The notes under the pieces are model-generated. The model saw nothing but the letters and a program-made list of their open reading frames with translations, searched no databases and was not told the origin of the DNA. A stretch of DNA of 64,000 bases from NCBI RefSeq assembly GCF_036924525.1, contig NZ_JAZHRU010000001.1:6973001-7037000 (forward strand), read 5' to 3'. Below, in pieces: positions 17,170 through 24,666 of the stretch (positions are counted from its first letter, which is position 1; every line of letters begins with the position of its first letter). This DNA is from Bradyrhizobium sp. AZCC 1719 (lineage in GTDB: Bacteria; Pseudomonadota; Alphaproteobacteria; Rhizobiales; Xanthobacteraceae). The position numbers and the translations under genes were made by a program.

Positions 17170-17799
17170 ATGGATAGACCGCGCGTTCGCATCTACACCG
17201 ACTACAAAAGCCCCTACGCGTTCGTCGCCAACAAGCGGCTGTTCAAGCTCGAGGAGATCTACGGCGTCGAACTCGAATGGCTGCCCTACACGCTGCGCAT
17301 CCCGGAATTCATGGGCACGGTGGAAGAGCGCACACCGCATTTCTGGCGCAAGGTGCGCTACGCCTATATGGACGCGCGCCGCTACGCCAATGCGCAAGGC
17401 CTCATCATGAAGGGTCCGCGGCGCATCTATGATGCCTTCCATGCCAGCGCCGGCATGCTGTTCGCGCAGCGCCACGGCCTGTTCCGCCCCTATCATGACA
17501 CGGTGTTCCGCCGGTTCTGGAGTCATGATCTCGAGATCGACGAACTCTCCGATATTTCCGGCGTGATCGCCTCGCTCGGCGGGTCGTCGGAAGAATTCGA
17601 AGCCTACGTCCACGGCCCCGCGCGGGCAGAACACGACCGCATCATCGACGAGGCGGAAGCGCTCGGCGTGTTCGGCGTTCCGACCATGGTCTTCAATGGC
17701 GAATTGTTCTGGGGCGGCGATCGCATCGACATGCTGATCGAGCGCATCCGGAATCCGGAATCGATCGCAACGGCGCTCGGCAGTCGTCACCGGACGTGA
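17170..17799 (+). CDS. DsbA-fold isomerase/oxidoreductase, 2-hydroxychromene-2-carboxylate isomerase-like
   Basis: 209 aa from ATG 17170, which has AGGGAAA about 6 bases upstream; an alternative ATG lies 18 bases earlier. The sequence VRIYTDYKSPYAFVANKRLF has the kappa-GST/DsbA layout with SPYAF instead of a CxxC redox pair. The cis-proline block FGVPTMVFNGELFWGGDRID stands near residue 180. Such proteins use glutathione to isomerise ring-cleavage products or thioesters. It stands about 540 bases after the monooxygenase operon in the same direction, so a role in the same pathway is possible. Confidence 0.87.
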   Translation: MDRPRVRIYTDYKSPYAFVANKRLFKLEEIYGVELEWLPYTLRIPEFMGTVEERTPHFWRKVRYAYMDARRYANAQGLIMKGPRRIYDAFHASAGMLFAQRHGLFRPYHDTVFRRFWSHDLEIDELSDISGVIASLGGSSEEFEAYVHGPARAEHDRIIDEAEALGVFGVPTMVFNGELFWGGDRIDMLIERIRNPESIATALGSRHRT

Positions 17800-17838
17800 G
17801 ATCGCAGACACAAGCGAGACCGCAGGTGATCAATCCGC

Positions 17839-18240
17839 TCAGACAACGCCCTCGTGCTTGCCGGATCGAGCAGCCGTCCTCATTGCATCTTTCGAATAGA
17901 GGAAAAGCTTGCAGCAGCCGAGAGCGCCAACCAGCGCCGGCGGAAGCATGGTCGCGGCAAGCAGAAGAGGTGACACCTGCCATGAAGGGGCGATCCAACC
18001 CTTAAACAGCCAGCCTAAAGCGAAGTCGATAGCCCCAACCAGCAAAGCGAGACCAAGCAGCGGCAAGAGGAGCCCGATAAACATTGAAGCCCAGCCGGGT
18101 GCTGCTCTTGACCAATCGATGCCATCGAACGCCTGGTCTTGGCGCGCGCCCGGGATGCCAGCCAAATCGGAACTGTGGCCTAACCCGACGCCTTGAGAGC
18201 CCGAAGGCAGCGGGACCGGATCGTTCGGTTTAATAGCCAT
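17839..18240 (-). CDS. Hypothetical inner-membrane protein, two transmembrane segments
   Basis: About 133 aa from MAIKPNDPVPLP; in-frame ATGs 12 and 18 bases upstream are alternatives and none has a clear ribosome-binding site. A polar, Gly/Pro-rich N-terminal half is followed by two hydrophobic stretches, ASMFIGLLLPLLGLALLVGA and LLLAATMLPPALVGALGCC, and a basic tail. I do not recognise the family. The gene converges on the isomerase gene. Confidence 0.6.
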   Translation of the reverse strand: MAIKPNDPVPLPSGSQGVGLGHSSDLAGIPGARQDQAFDGIDWSRAAPGWASMFIGLLLPLLGLALLVGAIDFALGWLFKGWIAPSWQVSPLLLAATMLPPALVGALGCCKLFLYSKDAMRTAARSGKHEGVV

Positions 18241-18291
18241 ATTGAACGTCATTATCATTAAAACCAGAGATGTCGCGCTAGCCCGACGATA

Positions 18292-18567
18292 TCAGTACCA
18301 TGGCCACCAGTTATAACGATACCGCGGATTACCGTAGTAACCCGGTCCAGCGTAGGGGCCGTAGAAGTTCTTGTCGCCATAAACCCACCGGGCGACCGGG
18401 CGTCGCCGATTCGGTCGGTAGCAATTGCCGGCCTCATCACAAATCACCTTCGCGGCCGTGATCAGCGAATCCGAAGCAGGCTGAAGATGGCTCAGAAGCG
18501 GCGCTGCGCTGGCACTGGTAGCAATCAAAAGGCCGACCACCAGCACGGACGCACAGATCGCTCGCAT
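18292..18567 (-). CDS. Small secreted protein with C-terminal Tyr/Pro-rich tail
   Basis: 91 aa from an ATG preceded by GAGGGGAGACGAGAC. It has a clean signal peptide (MRAICASVLVVGLLIATSAS, cleavage after ASA), a short region with two cysteines (VICDEAGNCYRP) that may form a disulphide, and an aromatic tail GPYAGPGYYGNPRYRYNWW. Similar small periplasmic proteins of unknown function are common in Bradyrhizobium, as far as I recall. An upstream in-frame extension to 18840 is rejected because it would bury the signal peptide. Confidence 0.72.
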   Translation of the reverse strand: MRAICASVLVVGLLIATSASAAPLLSHLQPASDSLITAAKVICDEAGNCYRPNRRRPVARWVYGDKNFYGPYAGPGYYGNPRYRYNWWPWY

Positions 18568-18689
18568 GTCTCGTCTCCCCTCGCGAATTAATTGGCCGAA
18601 AATACCGAAGATTCTTGCAGACAAACAAAACCGGAATTCGGAGCCTACCCGCTCGACCGGATGCTGACTAGGCCTCATCCCCATTTCCG

Positions 18690-18893
18690 TTATACCGGAA
18701 TTCCCAAATGAATGGACGTGTCGCGCAGCGACTGAAGCGTTCCTCTCGGAGAGCCGCACCGCCCGCATTTCAGAACGGAACACGGGTCCGGCCGAGCCTC
18801 GATCGGCAACGCAACGGTCAGGCTGCCGCATTGTTCGCAAATCGGCTTGAATGTTTGCCTGTCCTTCAAGGCGACGCTCGTCTCAATATCCAT
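18690..18893 (-). CDS. Small zinc-ribbon-like protein
   Basis: 67 aa. Two pairs of cysteines, CEQCG and CGRCG, are spaced about 22 residues apart in a basic, soluble protein; this is what a small zinc ribbon looks like. Start taken at the ATG of MDIETSVALKDRQ; a longer frame reaching 18980 has no better start signal. No partner is evident. It could be a stand-alone regulatory or chaperone-like protein; function unknown. Confidence 0.5.
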   Translation of the reverse strand: MDIETSVALKDRQTFKPICEQCGSLTVALPIEARPDPCSVLKCGRCGSPRGTLQSLRDTSIHLGIPV

Positions 18894-19323
18894 ACTAAAT
18901 CCATCAATCGGGGACTTCGACAAACTGGAAACAATGAACGATCGAAAATGCATAAATCGAGTTCCGGCCCGGGCCGCCACTCGGACCCAACAAATTCAGA
19001 ATCCTGCCGGTCTGTGCAACGGACGAACGCATTTAACCCTAATGGTCGGGAGGCTTTTACGACGAACTCGGCGCCAGCCGCATCCTCCGCAATCGGATGC
19101 GCTTAAAGACCGTGGCCGTTGGCAAGCAGAGGCTTTTCCACCGCAGCCTCGTGTTTGGCCAGAGGCTTCGCAGCAAAAACATCACAGCCGGGGAAAAGTT
19201 AGAAAAATGAATGACATCAAAGCCTGAAGCGCGGCTAAAAGGCGGGTTCTCCGTTCCGCTGAATCGTCGGCTCGGTTACGGTTTAGCGTCAAAATTTAAC
19301 GGGATTGGCGTAACGCTGGCTGC
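18894..19323. other. Gene-free leader region of the NfrA-like gene
   Basis: 430 bases between the divergent zinc-ribbon gene and the NfrA-like gene. I see short chance frames but no convincing gene. The last 60 bases become AT-rich (AGCGTCAAAATTTAACGGGA) and probably contain the promoter of the downstream gene; exact -35/-10 boxes could not be assigned. Confidence 0.45.
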
Positions 19324-21930
19324 ATGGGGAATTGGGGCGGAAAATACCTGAACCGGACGATTTTTCGGGCAGTGCTGGCTGCGCTTTTGCTCGTGGCGCT
19401 CCTGTGTCCGGGCGCCCGCGCCCAGGTCGCGGATAGCGGTCCTCCGCTGGAGGGCGAGGCCTATACGGCGGCGGAGACCGCTTACAAGGCGTTCGGCCAG
19501 GGCGACTACGAGGCTTCCGCGGCAAGGGCTGCAGAGGCCGTGGCGCTCCGTCCTGATCTCCTCCGCCTGCACCTGCTCCTGATCGACTCGCTGGTCGCCG
19601 CCGGCGACCTCATCCGGGCCGATCTGGCGACGAAAGCCGCCTCGGCGGCGTTCACGGGCAACCGGGACCTCGAAGGGCGGCAAGCGAGTATTCGCCAGCG
19701 TCTCGCCCAGCGGCCGGCCAGTGAGGGCTACAAGGCGCTCGAAAAGGGCGATGCCAAGGCCGCGGTCCGGGCGGCGCGCAGCGCGGTCGACTATGTGCCG
19801 GACTCGATGTCGTACCGCCTGTTGCTGCTGAACGCCCAGCTTGCCGACAACAATTTGCCGGGCGCTTTGGAAACCGCCACCGAAGCGATTGCGCTCGATC
19901 GAGCGAATTATGTTCCGCTGGTATGGCGCGGCTATATCAACCAGCGACTGGGAAAGCGCGCCGATGCCGTGTCGGACTTCAACGCTGCCCTGGCGATCCC
20001 GGGCCTGACTGCCACTCAGCAGAAGAATATCCGGCTGATCTCCGCGGATGCAGCCATGGCGTCAGGTGACTTCAACGCCGCGATCGAATTGTTGGGCAGC
20101 TATTCGCGAACCGACCCAAAGGTCATCACCCGCCTCACCGATGCAGAAGGCGCAAGCCAGCGCAGAGGCGTGCTTCGGAACAACGGCAATATGGTGCCGC
20201 CGCCGGTGCAGGAATGTTCAACCACCACCAGCGGTGTCAATTGCGAACTCGAGGCGCCCGCGGTCCTGAGCATATTGACCCCTGTTGCATCGCCCGAAGA
20301 AAAGGCCGCAAGAGAAACCTTTGAAGCGAAGGAACGCGCCTACCAGGCTGAACGAGACAAGGACTACAAGTCAGCCATCGTCGAGGCGCGTAAGGCCGTA
20401 CAACTTGAGCCCGAGGTCGCCGCAAGCCGCCTCCTGCTGGTCAACATCCTGATGTCAGCCGGCCGCCCCGCGGAAGCCGAGGTTGAGGCGACCAAGGCAA
20501 TCGATGCGGGGCACTCGAACGCAGAGATCTATGCGCAACGCGGCTATGCGCGAGCCAAGCTCAAGAATTTTCGCGGCACGATGTCGGATTGGGAAACCGC
20601 CCTGAAGCGGGGCCTCCCGCCCGCTCAAGCCCACAACGTTCGACTTTCCCTCGCTGACGCCGCCTTGGCTTCCAACGAGCCCATGCGGGCTTTGCGCGCG
20701 CTCCAGAAATTGGCCGTGAGCTATGACACCTCGATCCGCAGGGCCTATGCACTGCAGGCGCTCGGGCGAAAGGAAGAATCGCTTGCCGAATTCAGAACAG
20801 CCGAACGGCTCGCAACGACCGCTGTTCAGAAGGACGGCGCGCTGCGCGCGCAGATCAACACGCTGGTCGAGTTGGACCGCAAGCCGGAAGCCCGCATCCT
20901 GTTTGATCGGGCAATCGCCCATGGCAGATTGGGTACCGTCCGGGATGCCGATATTGGCTACCTCGCCGTCGCCGTCGGCAATGACGAGGTAGCGTTGGCT
21001 CGCTTCGATCGCGCGCATGCCACCGGACAATTGCCGGCTCGGGCCACGATCGATGCGGGATATACCGCGATGCGTCGCTTCGAAAATCCAAAGGCCATCG
21101 CCTATCTGATGGAAGGGATCGACGCCAAGGCAACCGGACGGATCGATATTGACGACCAAAAGCTGTTCGAGACGCGTCGAACAGTTTCAGACCTGGCCCG
21201 CGTATGGGGTATCAACACTTCGGTTTCATACGGCAAAGTTGGTTCGGCGCCCAACCCGTTCCTGACGACGACGGCGCCCAGCAGTTACACATCGCAACTG
21301 GGAACTGAGTTCTATTATCGCCCGGAAGGGTTCGGATACAGGAATGGCGCGATATTCGAGTTGTTCGGCCGCCTTTTCGAAACCCTGTATGACCAGTCCG
21401 GCGGGCCGACGGGCGGACGCACGACACAGGGCATGGTGGGCGCCCGCTGGAAGCCGTTCTCGAACGCCAACCTGGTGTTTGAAGTCGACCGGCTTATTGC
21501 GCTTGGCGATGCAGCACGCGATGACACGCTGTTGCGCGCGCTCTACTCCTACACGGTCGGCACCGATCTGCGTGTCTTGGATGCGAGCTGGCCGACCTGG
21601 TACGTCTACGCGGAGGTGGATCGCTTCCTCGAGAAGCGACAGCTCGTCGCGATCATGGAAGGCCGCTTCGGACGAAGCTTCCGGCTCGATCCGATCAGCA
21701 GCAAGCTGGTATTCTTCCCGCACGCCGTGCTGGCCGCAAATTACGACGATTCATTCGCGAACCGTGCCGCTTACTCGGTCGGCGCAGGTGGTTCGTTACG
21801 CTACTGGTTCGGCGAAACGACATACATGGCGCCGCCTTCGTACTGGGAGCTGACGCTGCAATATCGCTGGCGCCTCGCGGGCGATCAGAGGGCTCAGGGC
21901 ATCTTCGCGCAGACGTCGATAAACTATTGA
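19324..21930 (+). CDS. NfrA-like TPR protein with outer-membrane C-terminal domain
   Basis: 868 aa. A signal peptide (hydrophobic AVLAALLLVALLCPGARAQ) is followed by about 600 residues of TPR-type helical repeats, for example AVRAARSAVDYVPDSMSYRL and PAEAEVEATKAIDAGHSNAE. The last ~220 residues resemble the NfrA C-terminal domain: EFYYRPEGFGYRNG, WKPFSNANLVFEVDRLI and DLRVLDASWPTWYVYAEVDR, ending WRLAGDQRAQGIFAQTSINY. NfrA is the outer-membrane adsorption protein of phage N4 and works with the glycosyltransferase NfrB in making a surface glycan. The GT2 at 24.7 kb could be the partner here. The C-terminus alternates polar and hydrophobic residues, as in a barrel. Confidence 0.8.
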   Translation: MGNWGGKYLNRTIFRAVLAALLLVALLCPGARAQVADSGPPLEGEAYTAAETAYKAFGQGDYEASAARAAEAVALRPDLLRLHLLLIDSLVAAGDLIRADLATKAASAAFTGNRDLEGRQASIRQRLAQRPASEGYKALEKGDAKAAVRAARSAVDYVPDSMSYRLLLLNAQLADNNLPGALETATEAIALDRANYVPLVWRGYINQRLGKRADAVSDFNAALAIPGLTATQQKNIRLISADAAMASGDFNAAIELLGSYSRTDPKVITRLTDAEGASQRRGVLRNNGNMVPPPVQECSTTTSGVNCELEAPAVLSILTPVASPEEKAARETFEAKERAYQAERDKDYKSAIVEARKAVQLEPEVAASRLLLVNILMSAGRPAEAEVEATKAIDAGHSNAEIYAQRGYARAKLKNFRGTMSDWETALKRGLPPAQAHNVRLSLADAALASNEPMRALRALQKLAVSYDTSIRRAYALQALGRKEESLAEFRTAERLATTAVQKDGALRAQINTLVELDRKPEARILFDRAIAHGRLGTVRDADIGYLAVAVGNDEVALARFDRAHATGQLPARATIDAGYTAMRRFENPKAIAYLMEGIDAKATGRIDIDDQKLFETRRTVSDLARVWGINTSVSYGKVGSAPNPFLTTTAPSSYTSQLGTEFYYRPEGFGYRNGAIFELFGRLFETLYDQSGGPTGGRTTQGMVGARWKPFSNANLVFEVDRLIALGDAARDDTLLRALYSYTVGTDLRVLDASWPTWYVYAEVDRFLEKRQLVAIMEGRFGRSFRLDPISSKLVFFPHAVLAANYDDSFANRAAYSVGAGGSLRYWFGETTYMAPPSYWELTLQYRWRLAGDQRAQGIFAQTSINY

Positions 21931-22053
21931 ACGCCGTACTGTCTGCGCAGAGCACGCTTAATGGGTACCCTGCTTTAGCAATCAAGATTCGCAGGCCGAT
22001 GTGTTCCTTCTTCAGCTAAAACCGAACAATTCAATCATCCGCCAACCAAAACA

Positions 22054-22080
22054 AAAGCCACCTCTCGGTGGCTTTCATCG
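22054..22080. terminator. Bidirectional terminator between NfrA-like and PEP-CTERM genes
   Basis: A perfect 9-bp stem AAAGCCACC (22054-22062) and GGTGGCTTT (22067-22075) with a four-base TCTC loop, flanked by A-rich sequence on the left and CATCGTTTTG on the right. It lies between two convergent genes and fits Rho-independent termination on both strands. Confidence 0.85.
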
Positions 22081-22106
22081 TTTTGCATTGCTGGACAGAG
22101 CTCGGA

Positions 22107-22898
22107 TCATGCCACCGCTGGAGCTGGCTTGACGTTACGCCGATACATGCCGAAACCCACCCCTGCAAAGCCAAGGATCATCATGATCCAAGTGGACGGT
22201 TCAGGCACAGCGGCGGTGAATTCCACCTCGCTAAGCATGATCCAGGGTTGCTTGTTTATGTCAAAGGCATTGGCGTTGAACGCCTGATCGCCCGGATACA
22301 GGTTATGGTAGTAGATCGAATCCGCCAGCAGACCGCCGCGCATTAGCTGAAACTGAAAATCCGTGTCTTGCTGGTAGCTGATCGGGGTATCGAAGGTAAA
22401 CGTCGCTTTTTCAACGACCGAAGAAAGAGCGGAGAATGTCGGAGTTAGCGACTGCAGGACGCCGCCAATGGTAAGATTGATCTGACCGGGCAGACCGACG
22501 AGACCGCCGTAAGTGGTATTCTCCACTTGCACCGGATTGGCGAAATAGAGCGTGATCTGGCTGATCTGAGATCCGGGCTTCAGAAAAAAGTTTAGAACCG
22601 GATCGGTGTATTTCCAGCCAACATATTGTTGGGGACCTAACGTATAGTCAGTCGTCGGGACAACGCCATTGGTGAGGATGCCAGCCCCCCCAGTCAAAGG
22701 GGCAGCCTCGGTAATCGAGTTCACGGCCGGCGAACTTCCCGAGTAGGCCCCATCCAAGTAATTGTAGGTACCGAGCGAAACCGTGCCGTTGCCGTTGTTC
22801 ATCTCGTAACTGGTGACAGCGACAAGGCCAGCCGATGCAGCCGTAGAGCCCAGCAAGGTTGTTGCGAGAGCAATGAGCGAACGAGACCGCAGCGACAT
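22107..22898 (-). CDS. PEP-CTERM sorting-domain protein
   Basis: 263 aa from the ATG preceded by GAGGAATTTAAT; the longer frame to 22991 is not needed. A signal peptide (SLIALATTLLGSTAASA) leads to a beta-rich body, VAVTSYEMNNGNGTVSLGTY through VEFTAAVPEPSTW. The C-terminus is a sorting tail: VPEPSTW, then the hydrophobic run IMMILGFAGVGFGMY, then RRNVK. This tail is what exosortases recognise and cleave at the inner membrane; the exosortase at 29.4 kb is the likely enzyme. The mature domain is not recognised and probably sits on the cell surface or in the exopolymer. Confidence 0.92.
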   Translation of the reverse strand: MSLRSRSLIALATTLLGSTAASAGLVAVTSYEMNNGNGTVSLGTYNYLDGAYSGSSPAVNSITEAAPLTGGAGILTNGVVPTTDYTLGPQQYVGWKYTDPVLNFFLKPGSQISQITLYFANPVQVENTTYGGLVGLPGQINLTIGGVLQSLTPTFSALSSVVEKATFTFDTPISYQQDTDFQFQLMRGGLLADSIYYHNLYPGDQAFNANAFDINKQPWIMLSEVEFTAAVPEPSTWIMMILGFAGVGFGMYRRNVKPAPAVA

Positions 22899-23269
22899 AT
22901 TAAATTCCTCGAAAGGTGAACAAATAAATCGAACACCGTCATTTATTGTTACCAGGTTATTACCATGAGCTTCACTTACTGCAAGCAGCATCTTCTGCGG
23001 CAGCGCTTATCGTTAACAGCCTGATCGCGCAGGTTGTTGCAAAGAGGTCGCCCATGCGCGCGTCGGTTGATTCGCGCATTCAAAAAGGCGAGTTTGGCTG
23101 ATCCCCCGCACAGATGTGCGCTCCAACGAGGTGCTGAGGTTCAATCCTCAAGGGCCGCGATTAACCATGCGGCAATATCGTCTCGTCTTTAATCAAGAGG
23201 CGCCTTCAATTAACTTCTATCATTTAATTGGTCCGCAGCCGCGGTCGAAACTGATTCGCGGCGACAGGG
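22899..23269. other. Promoter-side gap of the PEP-CTERM gene
   Basis: 371 bases without a convincing gene. The 100 bases next to 22899 are AT-rich (TTTATTGTTACCAGGTTATT) and probably hold the minus-strand promoter. A short tRNA T-arm-like motif at about 23137-23152 is coincidental. Confidence 0.4.
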
Positions 23270-23584
23270 CTAGTTCGCGCGCCGACCGTCCGACCGGTGT
23301 TTTGCGGTGAGATTGCCAGGCTGGTTTGCCGGCAGGGCCGGATCGGGCACCCTGGCGAACTCATTCGTCATGCCATCCGGCGCCGGCCCGCGAAAAACAA
23401 GAAAGCCCCGGTCAGTGACCACGATGTCGCCCCTCTGGAGCAGGGTATCGTTCATGGCCATATCCGAGGCGATCCGCGCGGCCTCAGCGTCCGAGGGTGG
23501 CGGTCGCCTGATGCGACCGCTCTCCTGTGCGTGCGCCGTTGCGCTCAGCACCAAGGCAGCCGAGACGACAAATGCTTTCCACAT
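23270..23584 (-). CDS. Small secreted hypothetical protein
   Basis: 104 aa. Signal peptide MWKAFVVSAALVLSATAHAQ with a clean AHA-Q cleavage site, then a short hydrophilic domain containing DTLLQRGDIVVTDRGFLVFRG, a predicted beta-hairpin, and a Pro-rich segment VPDPALPANQPG. The ATG sits at 23584. I remember similar short periplasmic proteins from Bradyrhizobium genomes without a known function. A terminator-like hairpin lies just upstream, so it has its own promoter or an attenuated one. Confidence 0.68.
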   Translation of the reverse strand: MWKAFVVSAALVLSATAHAQESGRIRRPPPSDAEAARIASDMAMNDTLLQRGDIVVTDRGFLVFRGPAPDGMTNEFARVPDPALPANQPGNLTAKHRSDGRRAN

Positions 23585-23624
23585 GGCTTTCTAACAGCTA
23601 GGGACGGGCAACGATCTGTATCGC

Positions 23625-23650
23625 AAAAAAGCCGCCTCAGCGGCGCTTTT
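23625..23650 (-). terminator. Terminator-like hairpin, T-run on minus strand
   Basis: GCCGC (23631-23635) and GCGGC (23640-23644) form a stem with a CTCA loop. On the minus strand the stem is followed by six T residues, the classical intrinsic pattern; on the plus strand it is followed by GCTTTT. It would end minus-strand transcripts coming from about 23.9 kb. Confidence 0.7.
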
Positions 23651-23727
23651 CCAAGTCGGCCGCGAACCGAATAATAAAAGATTATCTAGCGTGACGGGCT
23701 AGTCCACGTGTTCCTGAACGGGAAGAC

Positions 23728-23946
23728 TCAGCAGTTCGATCGGACCTTGGCCATCCCCGAACAGACCGTAGCAGCGAACCTGTTTTCCGAGGCCGGCCTC
23801 GGTTCGATCGCTGGCCTGCGATCAGCTCCGTCCAATTGGCCGCGCAATACTCTTTCGAGCTGCAGCCAATCGCTCTCCTTTATCTCGGTCGATTCATTCA
23901 GCGCAGTAAGCAGCGCGCTCGTCAGCCTATCCGGCATGGGTCCCAT
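23728..23946 (-). CDS. Hypothetical short protein
   Basis: About 72 aa from MGPMPDRLTSALLTALNEST. The frame is open further upstream to 24174, but the sequence there looks non-coding. The N-terminal part, ALLTALNESTEIKESDWLQLERVL, looks like a real amphipathic helical segment, and the gene is followed by a minus-strand terminator. No family recognised. The overlapping plus-strand frame is Ser/Asn-rich in the way antisense frames of GC-rich genes are, so I rejected it. Confidence 0.4.
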   Translation of the reverse strand: MGPMPDRLTSALLTALNESTEIKESDWLQLERVLRGQLDGADRRPAIEPRPASENRFAATVCSGMAKVRSNC

Positions 23947-24216
23947 CCTGTTGCGCCATCCAGCAGCCATCTCGGTGGCCACAAGCCCCAAGAAAAACCG
24001 CGATGCAACCCACCCCAAGGCGCTTATCGCTCTGACGCTATCCAGAATTGAGACCCGACTACGCAACGATTCGCAAGTCGGCCATCTGACTTCTGGTACC
24101 TTTTCCAACCGAATGAAGAATGGCGCCCGTGACCGGAATGTAGCCCCTGGAAGCCCTGAGGGCTTGCCCAGCACGGGGCAGAATGGTCAGCGGTACAACA
24201 CATTCGGGAGCGCCAG

Positions 24217-24333
24217 CTAAGCCCCCAAAAGCCATCCGACGCCGGCAAATATCGCCCACAGCCAACCAACCATGGCGATCCCGATCGCCGCCAGATAAAG
24301 CGGCGGAGCCAACCCCTGACGAAACTTTTTCAT
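24217..24333 (-). CDS. 38-aa single-pass membrane protein
   Basis: A very short gene: MKKFRQGLAPPLY, a hydrophobic stretch LAAIGIAMVGWLWAIFAGVG, then WLLGA and TAG. The basic N-terminus and one ~20-residue membrane segment rich in Gly and Trp are typical of real small membrane proteins. Its ATG overlaps the stop of the preceding small gene (ATGA), which argues for translational coupling. Function unknown. Confidence 0.62.
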   Translation of the reverse strand: MKKFRQGLAPPLYLAAIGIAMVGWLWAIFAGVGWLLGA

Positions 24334-24485
24334 TGTGAACTTCGCAAGGCTTCCGCTTCTGACAGGCGCTCGCGCAGGCGGCGCAATTCCAGATACCGCT
24401 CCGCAATGCTGACAACCGGGTGCTTTTTCGAAGTCTTCTTCGGCTTCTTCGGTTTGGGCAGACTGGTACGGCTATGCGCTTTCAT
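24330..24485 (-). CDS. 51-aa lysine-rich small protein coupled to a membrane microprotein
   Basis: 51 aa from an ATG with a strong GGAGGAGGGGG upstream. The N-terminal half is very basic (SLPKPKKPKKTSKKHP) and the C-terminal half is an amphipathic helix, IAERYLELRRLRERLSEAEA. This could bind nucleic acid or the membrane surface. The stop overlaps the start of the 38-aa membrane protein, so the two are made together and may form a pair. No family recognised. Confidence 0.65.
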   Translation of the reverse strand: MKAHSRTSLPKPKKPKKTSKKHPVVSIAERYLELRRLRERLSEAEALRSSQ

Positions 24486-24666
24486 GGGTACCCCCTCCTC
24501 CCGCCTGAAAAACTCAAGCAAACGATGTGCCAGCCAAAATCCGGTGATGCGGCTGGTGCGCCAAGCTAATCTTCGTCTGGCGCGCTCTTATTGAAGTTCG
24601 ATAACGGTTCCGTGACCCGTTTGCGTGACCCAATCGGGGGACGCCGCAGGAAAAATCCGTGTCACG

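Noticed and set aside
23137..23152. tRNA-like T-arm (GAGGTTCAATCCTC)
   Set aside because: The loop is one base short and no acceptor or anticodon stem fits around it.
23708..24220. Plus-strand frame of 170 codons
   Set aside because: Ser-rich, Asn/Arg-rich composition typical of an antisense shadow; the minus strand has the better coding pattern and its own terminator.
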